Of a stretch of 64,000 nt of DNA, positions 57,102 to 64,000 are shown piece after piece (position 1 is the stretch's first letter; the number at the start of each line of letters is the position of its first letter). Under the pieces are notes generated by a model. It ran no database searches. It was not told the origin of the DNA and saw nothing but the letters and a program-made list of their open reading frames with translations. The translations under genes were made by a program, and so were the position numbers. Origin of the DNA: Bacillus sp. V3-13 (lineage in GTDB: Bacteria > Bacillota > Bacilli > Bacillales > Cytobacillaceae); NCBI RefSeq assembly GCF_002860165.1, contig NZ_PGUZ01000038.1:36464-100463 (forward strand), in the 5' to 3' direction.

Positions 57102-58775
57102 TTATTCAGTCTCCATATCCAGCATTGGAATCTTGACTCCTTTTTCACGGGCCGTTTTCTTTGCCAGCTCGTATCCGGCATCGACATGGCGCACGACTCC
57201 CATGCCTGGATCTGTTGTCAGGACACGTTCGAGCCTTGCTTCAGCATTCTTCGTTCCGTCCGCAACAATGACAATTCCGGAGTGAAGCGAATATCCCATC
57301 CCGACTCCTCCGCCATGATGCAGGGACACCCATGTTGCACCGCCGACGGCGTTGATCATTGCATTTAAAATTGGCCAATCAGCTACGACATCGGAACCAT
57401 CCTTCATTGCTTCCGTTTCCCTGTTTGGTGACGCAACAGATCCTGAATCCAGATGGTCACGGCCAATCACGATCGGTGCCTTTAATTCGCCTGCTGCTAC
57501 CATTTGATTAATAATTTTGCCAAACCGTGCCCTTTCGCCGTAGCCGAGCCAGCAAATCCGGGATGGCAGCCCCTGGAATTGGATTTTTTCCCGGGCCTTG
57601 CGAATCCAGTTGCATAAATGTTGATTTTCGCTGAATTCACGCAAAACGACTTCATCCAGTTTATAAATATCATCCGGATCTCCCGAAAGCGCAACCCATC
57701 TGAATGGTCCTTTCCCTTCACAAAATTGCGGCCTGATGTAAGCCGGAACAAAGCCTGGGAAGTCAAAGGCGTTTTCCACTCCTTCGTCCTTGGCAACCTG
57801 GCGGATATTGTTTCCGTAGTCAAAAGCAACTGCCCCTTTTTCCATCATTTCAAGCATTGCTTGTACATGCCTGGCCATTGATGCCTTGGACAGCTTTACA
57901 TATTCCTCCGGGCTGCTTGAACGCAATTGTGCAGCTTCTTCAAGGGACATGCGGGAAGGGACATATCCGTTCAACGGATCATGGGCTGATGTTTGATCTG
58001 TGACAATCTCAGGAATAAAACCTTTTTCAAGCATCTCCGGCAGGATGTCGGATGCATTCCCGATTAGTCCGATTGACAATGCTTTTCCCGCCAGTTTTGC
58101 CTCGGTTGCGAGACGGATTGCTTCATCCAATGAATCTGTTTTCATGTCTGTGTAACGCGTTTCGATTCTGCGGTCAATTCGGGATTCATCCACCTCAATC
58201 CCGATGCATACTCCGCCGTTCATTGTGACAGCGAGTGGCTGGGCCCCGCCCATTCCGCCGAGCCCGGCTGTCACCGTGATGGTATTTTTCAGCGTGCTTC
58301 CGAAATGCTGGTTTGCCAGCTCCGAGAAGGTTTCGTACGTTCCCTGGACAATCCCCTGGGAGCCGATATAGATCCAGCTTCCGGCCGTCATTTGTCCGTA
58401 CATCATAAGCCCTTTTTTGTCCAGCTCGTGGAATGTCTCCCAATTTGCATAGGCAGGGACAATATTGGAGTTGGCAATCAGCACACGGGGCGCGTCCTGG
58501 TGTGACTTAAAAATGGCCACAGGCTTTCCTGATTGAACCAATAGTGTCTCATCGTTTTCAAGTTCCTTCAGCGACTTGACGATTGCATCAAAGCAATCCC
58601 AGTTCCGTGCCGCTTTACCAATTCCGCCGTAAACAACAAGGTCCTCCGGCTTTTCAGCAACCTCCGGGTCCAGATTATTCATTAACATACGAAGGGCAGC
58701 CTCTTGCAGCCAGCCTTTTGTATTTAATTCTGTTCCGCGATATTGAATCACTTTTTGTGTCATTGTTTGTTCCAT
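57102..58775 (-). CDS. hutU: Urocanate hydratase
   Basis: A 557-residue NAD+-dependent urocanase that hydrates urocanate to imidazolonepropionate. The catalytic Cys is in [18 protein letters not shown], and [20 protein letters not shown] and [17 protein letters not shown] match the B. subtilis enzyme closely. The ATG at 58775 has GGAGGAGG upstream. This canonical sequence suggests that the upstream lyase supplies urocanate itself, rather than thiourocanate. Confidence 0.95.
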   Translation of the reverse strand: MEQTMTQKVIQYRGTELNTKGWLQEAALRMLMNNLDPEVAEKPEDLVVYGGIGKAARNWDCFDAIVKSLKELENDETLLVQSGKPVAIFKSHQDAPRVLIANSNIVPAYANWETFHELDKKGLMMYGQMTAGSWIYIGSQGIVQGTYETFSELANQHFGSTLKNTITVTAGLGGMGGAQPLAVTMNGGVCIGIEVDESRIDRRIETRYTDMKTDSLDEAIRLATEAKLAGKALSIGLIGNASDILPEMLEKGFIPEIVTDQTSAHDPLNGYVPSRMSLEEAAQLRSSSPEEYVKLSKASMARHVQAMLEMMEKGAVAFDYGNNIRQVAKDEGVENAFDFPGFVPAYIRPQFCEGKGPFRWVALSGDPDDIYKLDEVVLREFSENQHLCNWIRKAREKIQFQGLPSRICWLGYGERARFGKIINQMVAAGELKAPIVIGRDHLDSGSVASPNRETEAMKDGSDVVADWPILNAMINAVGGATWVSLHHGGGVGMGYSLHSGIVIVADGTKNAEARLERVLTTDPGMGVVRHVDAGYELAKKTAREKGVKIPMLDMETE

Positions 58776-58837
58776 CTGGATTGCCTCCTCCAATAAATCC
58801 ACATGTTTCGTGAATTTTTAATTAAATCCCAAAAAAA

Positions 58838-60382
58838 TTAAAGCAGCTTGCCAATCTTCTCTTCTGCAACCGAAATGATTTCACCAGAATGGATAAAATC
58901 CTTTAATGTTTCCAGATATGGATAAAGATAGGTGTCCTCCGTAATCCGGGGCATAGATTTTTCTATCTGCTCCAAAACGGCCTTTGAAGCCGATCCCGGA
59001 GTCAGATTCCCTTTCACAAATTGATGGGCGTTATAAATGGACAAAAGTTCAATTCCCAATATATACTCAAGCTTCCTAGCTGCCTCCCGGGCCTTTTTCG
59101 CTGAATTGTACCCCATTGCCACATAATCCTCCTGGTCTGCACAAGTCGGAATGCTGTCAACGGTGGCAGGCTGGGATAAGAGTTTCATATCATTTAAAAG
59201 TCCTGCCTGTGTGTACTGGGGAATCATCAATCCTGAATTCAGGCCGGCATTCCGGACAAGAAAGGAAGGAAATCCTGAAAGATGCTGATTGATGAGCCGA
59301 TTGTTCCTCCGCTCCGACATTTTGGCGATCGCTGCTACTGCAATACATGCCGAATCCAGCTCAATCCCAACGTACGATGAATCACAGTTACATCCAGAAA
59401 TTGCACCGGCCTCTTCTTCACCCGGCCATAAAATGGGGTTGTCGCAGCACGAGTTCATCTCGACATCTAAGGTTTTCGCCGCATCAAGGAGCGTTTTTTT
59501 CGCTGCCCCGTGAAGCTGGGGGATCGCACGCAACGATAAGGCATCCTGCAGGCGATGGTCGACCGACTGTATCGCAATCTGTGAATCTTCCAAAACCCTT
59601 CTTAAATTTGCGGCTGTATTTCGCTGATCCTGATGCGGACGGACAATCATTAAGCGGTCGTCAAACGCACGAGTCGTCCCCCTTAATACCTCCAGAGCCA
59701 TTGAACCGATGATGTCAGCTGCCTTAGCCGCCTGGAGCATATCAAACAAGGCAAGGGCCCCAATCGCAGTCGGGCTTGTTGTTCCGCTGATCAATGCCAA
59801 TCCCTCTTTTGCGGAAAGTTCGATTGGCTGCAGTCCGGCTTTATAGAGAGCCTCCTTGGCAGGCAGCAACTCCCCATCTATATATGCTTTTCCCTCACCG
59901 AGCAGGACCAAAGCGATATGCGCTTCCACACTCAAATATCCGACCGAGCCTTCGCGAGGCGCAAACGGTGTGAGTCCACGGTTTAAAAACTGCCGATACA
60001 TCTCTAAAGTACCAAGTCTGACCCCGGAATACCCCTGGCCCAAATTTTGCAAGACCATCAGCATAATCGCCCGTACACATTCCTCTTCTAAAGGCTCGCC
60101 AACTGAGGTTGCGTGAGACAATAGAATATTTCTTTGCAAGATGGTTGTCTGATCTTCAGAAATTAATTGCGTTGACAGCGCTCCAAAACCCGTATTTACC
60201 CCGTACATGATACGTTCTTCATCAATCCATTTAGATACGAGCTTAGAGGACCGTTCTACCCGTTGGCAATAAGCATCTGAAAAATCGATATGAGCACCAT
60301 GACGCGCAATGGAGACAAACTCTTCTAATGTGATTGCATTGCCAAGTGCCACCTTGTTCAATTCGCGGGCTGCCATCGCCAT
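58838..60382 (-). CDS. HutH-superfamily lyase lacking the MIO cofactor triad (candidate histidine-betaine lyase)
   Basis: A 514-residue aromatic amino acid lyase homologue. The fold is clear: MYGVNTGFG (Tyr60), LQDALSLRAIPQLHGA and PATVDSIPTCADQEDYVAMG. But where HutH has GS-L/V-GASGDLAPL, this protein reads GSVGYLSVEAHIAL (145-158): Ala-Ser-Gly is absent and three residues are deleted. The MIO-supporting Asn (INGT) is Ser199, and the Tyr of QDAYSLR is Leu282. It therefore cannot form MIO. Ergothionase, a MIO-less relative, eliminates trimethylamine from ergothioneine. Between BCCT and hutU, this lyase may convert hercynine to urocanate. It could alternatively be inactive or act on ergothioneine. 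Many annotation pipelines would call it HutH. Confidence 0.85.
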   Translation of the reverse strand: MAMAARELNKVALGNAITLEEFVSIARHGAHIDFSDAYCQRVERSSKLVSKWIDEERIMYGVNTGFGALSTQLISEDQTTILQRNILLSHATSVGEPLEEECVRAIMLMVLQNLGQGYSGVRLGTLEMYRQFLNRGLTPFAPREGSVGYLSVEAHIALVLLGEGKAYIDGELLPAKEALYKAGLQPIELSAKEGLALISGTTSPTAIGALALFDMLQAAKAADIIGSMALEVLRGTTRAFDDRLMIVRPHQDQRNTAANLRRVLEDSQIAIQSVDHRLQDALSLRAIPQLHGAAKKTLLDAAKTLDVEMNSCCDNPILWPGEEEAGAISGCNCDSSYVGIELDSACIAVAAIAKMSERRNNRLINQHLSGFPSFLVRNAGLNSGLMIPQYTQAGLLNDMKLLSQPATVDSIPTCADQEDYVAMGYNSAKKAREAARKLEYILGIELLSIYNAHQFVKGNLTPGSASKAVLEQIEKSMPRITEDTYLYPYLETLKDFIHSGEIISVAEEKIGKLL

Positions 60383-60404
60383 GCTACTTCCTCTTTTCTA
60401 TAGA

Positions 60405-61985
60405 TTATTTTTCAATTTTATCGAAAAAAAACATTTTGATTGCTGAAAAAACTTGAAGGACAAAGATGAATAAAACGGCGGAACCACCCAATGCTGCAAG
60501 GTACTTGACACCATCAACGCCCTGGACACCGCCCGCAAATGCGACCATCACATAAGCAATAACAGCAATGGACACAGCCCACACAAGAACTTTCCATTTC
60601 GCAGGTTCCTGATCAAAACGAATGTTCACTGTACACAGCGTGGCAATGGCACGGACCATTGAGTCCGCTGCTGTAGCGAAAGAAAGAATCAGCGCCATCA
60701 TCACTACCGGAATAATAACGGCTGCCAGCGGCAAATTATTCAGGAAAGCCCATAACCCTGCAACCGCTCCACTTTCTTTAATGGTTGATACTAAATCAAC
60801 GGTATTGTTTTGCTGCCAGTGCAATGCCGTCCCTCCAAAGACCCCGAACCAGACAACACCGAATAAAGCAGGTAAAATCCAATTGATTACCATAAACTGC
60901 CGAATGGTCCGGCCATATGAGATTACTGCCAGGAAGATTCCCATCAATGGTGCGTATGCAATCCAGATGGCCCAGTCGTATAATGTCCACCACATAACGA
61001 GTGCTTCCCCGCCAATCAGGCCAGGATCAAGCCCCCATTCCCAGAAGTTTTGCAGCCAATGCCCAAAGCCCGCCGTCGTGGACTGAAAAATATATAAGGT
61101 GGGGCCAATGACGATAAGGGCAACCAAAAGGATATAAAAAACCTTTGCGTTAATATCCGCCATTCGGCGAATCCCTTTGTCCAAGCCTTTCAACGCCGAA
61201 AGTGTAAATAATAAAAAGGTGACAGACACGATTGCAAGCCAAACAACAGGACCTTGCTTAATCCCATAAACCGTCTCGATGCCAGACCCTACCAATGCCA
61301 AACCTGCTCCGAGTGAAGAAGCGAGACCGAGCGCTATGGCGAGCACAGACAATGTGTCAATAATTCCGGGCCAAATTCCCTTTGTAACTTTTTCGCCAAA
61401 CAGAGGAGTTAACGTTCCTGTAACTGACAATGACTGCCCTCGGTTAAAATACATATAAGCGACTGCAAGTCCGCTCAATGAGTACATCGCATATGGAATA
61501 AATGTCCAATTGTAAAGTGATCTTCCCATTGCATAGATGGCAGCCATTGCTGTCCCTGGTTGAACTCCTGTATTCTCCATTTCCCCATAAATGCTGCCAA
61601 AGTATATGATTGGTTCATTGACACCGTAGGTTATGACTCCAGTTGCGATTCCGCCCGTCAGCGCCATGGCAAACCAGGCAGAAAATGAATATTTAGGTTT
61701 GGCATCAGAGCCTCCCAAACGAATGTTGCCTAATTTTGAAAACGTTATCATCATTACTAAGATTAAAGCTACAATGGAAATTATCTGATAAAGCCATCCA
61801 AGCCCCCGTAACGATCCGATAAACCCCTTCATCGAAATATCAGCCAGCAATTTATTGTTCACAATTCCCAAAATGGCTCCCCCGCCAACCACAAGGAATG
61901 CCGGCACGAAAACGGATACGCGCGTTCGCTGCTTTTGCTTCGCGACTATTTCAGGCGTTACTTCCTTCTCCACTACCATTGACAT
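60405..61985 (-). CDS. BCCT family transporter (betaine/choline/carnitine type)
   Basis: A 526-residue membrane protein with twelve predicted segments. ALTGGIATGVITYGVNEPIIYFG corresponds to the BCCT Gly-rich coupling helix, and WWTLYDWAIWIAYAPLMGIFLAVISYGRTIRQF is the family signature. BCCT proteins carry quaternary ammonium compounds. First in the operon, it probably imports the lyase substrate. The ATG at 61985 follows AGGAGG. Ordinary hut operons carry a histidine permease here, so the replacement by BCCT is informative. Confidence 0.93.
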   Translation of the reverse strand: MSMVVEKEVTPEIVAKQKQRTRVSVFVPAFLVVGGGAILGIVNNKLLADISMKGFIGSLRGLGWLYQIISIVALILVMMITFSKLGNIRLGGSDAKPKYSFSAWFAMALTGGIATGVITYGVNEPIIYFGSIYGEMENTGVQPGTAMAAIYAMGRSLYNWTFIPYAMYSLSGLAVAYMYFNRGQSLSVTGTLTPLFGEKVTKGIWPGIIDTLSVLAIALGLASSLGAGLALVGSGIETVYGIKQGPVVWLAIVSVTFLLFTLSALKGLDKGIRRMADINAKVFYILLVALIVIGPTLYIFQSTTAGFGHWLQNFWEWGLDPGLIGGEALVMWWTLYDWAIWIAYAPLMGIFLAVISYGRTIRQFMVINWILPALFGVVWFGVFGGTALHWQQNNTVDLVSTIKESGAVAGLWAFLNNLPLAAVIIPVVMMALILSFATAADSMVRAIATLCTVNIRFDQEPAKWKVLVWAVSIAVIAYVMVAFAGGVQGVDGVKYLAALGGSAVLFIFVLQVFSAIKMFFFDKIEK

Positions 61986-62097
61986 CAATAGTTCCTCCTT
62001 TGATTTTCATTAAAAAAGATAAAGAAACTAGCCTGCAGAGTATTAAAAATGTCTTTCCTTTCCCGCGGTTATTTTATTTATCTTAATATACTGAAAA

Positions 62098-62233
62098 TTA
62101 TAAAGAATAAATTCCCTTACAAGATAGATGCGTATTATTCGAAGTTTGATACTTTTTAACGGAGAATAATGTAAATTAATTCCAATTTTAATGAATAAAT
62201 TATAATTATTTACGATTCTTATAAATATTTACG
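62098..62233 (-). promoter_or_regulatory. Promoter region of the hut-like operon with direct repeats for an activator
   Basis: Two 15-bp direct repeats, TTATAATTATTTACG (62200-62214) and TTATAAATATTTACG (62219-62233), differ at one position and are spaced 19 bp, the usual layout for AraC-type activators. On the minus strand a TATAAT -10 lies at 62103-62098 without a good -35, as expected for an activated promoter. The repeats lie just past the response-regulator gene, which probably encodes their ligand. Confidence 0.65.
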
Positions 62234-62256
62234 GTTTTGTGACATTGGAAAGATTT

Positions 62257-63738
62257 TCATTCCATTTCCTGTTGCACGTTCAATTTATATTCTCGTGGTG
62301 CCATGTTCGTCATTTCCTTAAAAAGCCGCGTAAAATAACTTGGATTTCGGAAACCAACCTGATAGGCAATCTCTTTAATCGAAAGCTGCCCTGCATGTAA
62401 TAGCTGTTTTGCCTCGTTGATCCGTTTATTGGCTAAATGCTGACGGAATGATATCCCTTGCCGTTTCATCAACAAATGGCTGTAATACGCTGTACTTCTT
62501 CCAACAGCATCTGCTACATCCTCCAAGGTTAAATCGGGGTTGGCATAATGCTTCTCGATATACATGAGACCTCTTTCAATCACATCTTTTTTTGAAAATA
62601 CATCACCAATCCTGGCACGATCAAGCAGTTCATACAGGAACAAAAGCATCTCCTGGACAATGCGGTATAAAACACGATTGTACAAAATCTCGGAGAATAT
62701 TTTCATATAATACTCTTCCATCTCCCCATTATCGAGCTGGTATGTTTTCATAAACCTTCTAACCTGTGCCAATATGCTCGTAAGTCTTGTCCTCAACTTT
62801 TCAGGATTTGGAAATGGCGTATCCATATGAAAAAATTCCTGATGCATCCAGTTTTTTATTTTCTGTTTATCAAAGCTGTTTAACATCTCCACCCAATCCC
62901 GCTGTTCGGCTGAGGTTAAAAATGGATCGATTTCATTCCAGCATTCATATCCTTCTTTTGGCAGAATGACTTGACGATAACCGATAAAAAAAGTTACTTC
63001 CAGAAGCCTTCTTGCACCCCGGTACATTTCATGCACTGTTTTCATTTCCTGATTTGGCGGAATAATGACCGCAGCAAGAGGCTCAATATGGGCAGCTTCC
63101 CATTCCCGTAAGAATTTCACTGTTTCTTTTCTTATGTTCTGTGTTTTCTTAAACAAGCAAACCACCATATCTGTTAATGGCAAAATGGTTGGATGCTCCC
63201 GAAATGGATAAGCTTTTAAAAACTCGAGCAAATCAGGGTACTTTTTGTTATTTTCGGCATGTAAAATCATCAGTGTAAGTTTCCCGATATTTAGCTCCTG
63301 CTCTAAAAATAATGATCGGTACGAAAACCCCTCATCTTTATGAGAATCAAGGTCATTTAATTGCTCCCGGCGGCTTACAAGTGACGATGCCACCCTAAGA
63401 CAATCTTTGATTTTCACCGGATCCAGTGGTTTATCAAGCAAATCAACACTCCCCAGTTCAATCGCCTGTTTTGCCCTCTCAAATGTCGCTTCCGCTGTAA
63501 CAGCTATAACTTTTGGTGAGAAGCTTTTGATATGTCTTGTCATCAGTGGCCAATTCTCAGCTGGAATCATATCCAGCTCCAGATAGAGAATCTCCGGAAG
63601 TTCTTTTTCAACCGCAGCAAGTGTTTCCTTTACTGTTTTCGCAGCAAAAACATGATTAATGGGGATGGAATAGGTCGAAATAAGCCATTCAATCGCGACC
63701 CTTTCATGATCGTCCCGTTCCGCAATCACTATTTTCAT
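62257..63738 (-). CDS. Response regulator with AraC-type HTH, atypical receiver
   Basis: A 493-residue regulator with a receiver domain (1-120), a long middle region (120-390) and an AraC-type double HTH (395-490: ADAVGRSTAYYSHLLMKRQG, IAYQVGFRNPSYFTRLFKEM). The receiver has the acidic pair Asp9-Asp10 and Lys in LDKPLDP, but the phosphorylation loop reads LYLELDMIP, with Leu at the usual Asp position, Glu54 before it and Asp56 just after. It may not be phosphorylated normally. No histidine kinase gene is adjacent in the window. The ATG at 63738 has AGGAAA upstream. It likely activates the BCCT-hut operon. Confidence 0.87.
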   Translation of the reverse strand: MKIVIAERDDHERVAIEWLISTYSIPINHVFAAKTVKETLAAVEKELPEILYLELDMIPAENWPLMTRHIKSFSPKVIAVTAEATFERAKQAIELGSVDLLDKPLDPVKIKDCLRVASSLVSRREQLNDLDSHKDEGFSYRSLFLEQELNIGKLTLMILHAENNKKYPDLLEFLKAYPFREHPTILPLTDMVVCLFKKTQNIRKETVKFLREWEAAHIEPLAAVIIPPNQEMKTVHEMYRGARRLLEVTFFIGYRQVILPKEGYECWNEIDPFLTSAEQRDWVEMLNSFDKQKIKNWMHQEFFHMDTPFPNPEKLRTRLTSILAQVRRFMKTYQLDNGEMEEYYMKIFSEILYNRVLYRIVQEMLLFLYELLDRARIGDVFSKKDVIERGLMYIEKHYANPDLTLEDVADAVGRSTAYYSHLLMKRQGISFRQHLANKRINEAKQLLHAGQLSIKEIAYQVGFRNPSYFTRLFKEMTNMAPREYKLNVQQEME

Positions 63739-63894
63739 TATTTCCTGCACCTTCTTTATGTTATTAATAACGCCTTATTTGGCCATCCAAATATACACCC
63801 TCCATGCGTAATTAAAAATCACTATATCTATCACTCTGTTAATAGAAAGTATACTATCAACCTATTAAGTACGGTATAAGTAAACGAGAAATAA

Positions 63895-63925
63895 TCCCCA
63901 CCTGTTTGATGGGGACTTTTTGTTA
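63895..63925 (+). terminator. Small terminator-like hairpin upstream of the response regulator gene
   Basis: TCCCCA (63895-63900) and TGGGGA (63910-63915) form a six-base stem followed by CTTTTTGTT on the plus strand. Its role is unclear because no plus-strand gene lies upstream within the window. Confidence 0.5.
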
Positions 63926-63945
63926 CTGGAAAATTTGTAAGAAAA

Positions 63946-63976
63946 ACCGGGCGAAAACCATGCCCGGTCCTTTTTT
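63946..63976. terminator. Bidirectional terminator at the right edge
   Basis: ACCGGGC (63946-63952) pairs with GCCCGGT (63962-63968), with a six-T run on the plus strand and TTTTTC on the minus strand. It probably ends a minus-strand transcript from a gene beyond the window. Confidence 0.85.
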
Positions 63977-64000
63977 GTTTAGAGGAAATCCGGTAGTTTG

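Noticed and set aside
58838..60382. Ordinary histidine ammonia-lyase HutH
   Set aside because: The MIO-forming Ala-Ser-Gly, the supporting Asn and a catalytic Tyr are all missing, so the standard reaction is unlikely.

Overview
The window looks like a chromosomal segment of a low-to-medium GC member of the Bacillaceae. The support is Bacillus-type regulators (LicT with RAT leader elements, AraR, ROK, a ComK relative), strong AGGAGG-type ribosome binding sites, frequent TTG/GTG starts, cre-like catabolite repression sites and intrinsic terminators. Every gene except one transposase is on the minus strand, so operons read right to left. The content is almost entirely catabolic: importers, degradative enzymes and local regulators, punctuated by two insertion sequences. 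No rRNA, tRNA, CRISPR array or phage module was seen.

Layout in increasing coordinates. 1-234: five copies (the last partial) of a 52-bp tandem repeat. 306-11000: a hydantoin/thiohydantoin-type cluster with two HyuA-like plus DUF917 (S-methyl thiohydantoin desulfurase family) pairs, an Asp/Glu/hydantoin racemase, an NCS1 permease and a dipeptidase, driven by a near-perfect sigma-54 promoter and a sigma-54 activator gene. 11399-12166: a sirtuin. 12422-19205: L-arabinose genes araD-araB-araA-araR plus xylB, with paired AraR operators. 19569-25876: a six-gene operon of ribose-type ABC importer, PfkB kinase, class II aldolase and lyxose-type isomerase. 26425-32041: an ascorbate-type PTS with a split transketolase and a PRD regulator that carries the only EIIA domain. 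32358-33803: an amino acid permease. 34020-38850: bglH, bglP and licT, with three tandem RAT/terminator switches before bglP and one before licT. 39120-49897: a ten-gene ROK-ABC-oxidoreductase operon of unknown substrate. 50423-53440: a frameshifted IS1182-type transposase and a second, plus-strand IS. 53580-54257: a decayed comK-like gene. 54867-63738: a hut-like operon (hutG, hutI, hutU, a HutH-superfamily lyase and a BCCT transporter) with a response regulator upstream.

The most interesting system is the last one. The HutH-like protein lacks the Ala-Ser-Gly triad that forms the MIO cofactor and has lost two further active-site residues, yet it sits between a betaine-type (BCCT) transporter and canonical urocanase, imidazolonepropionase and formimidoylglutamase. 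MIO-less relatives such as ergothionase eliminate trimethylamine from a histidine betaine. I therefore infer a pathway for a quaternary histidine such as hercynine: import by BCCT, elimination to urocanate plus trimethylamine, then HutU-HutI-HutG to glutamate. The DUF917/hydantoinase cluster at the other end belongs to families tied to the related S-methyl-ergothioneine route, so the window may hold two branches of histidine-betaine-derived metabolism. These functional links are inferred from sequence and gene order.
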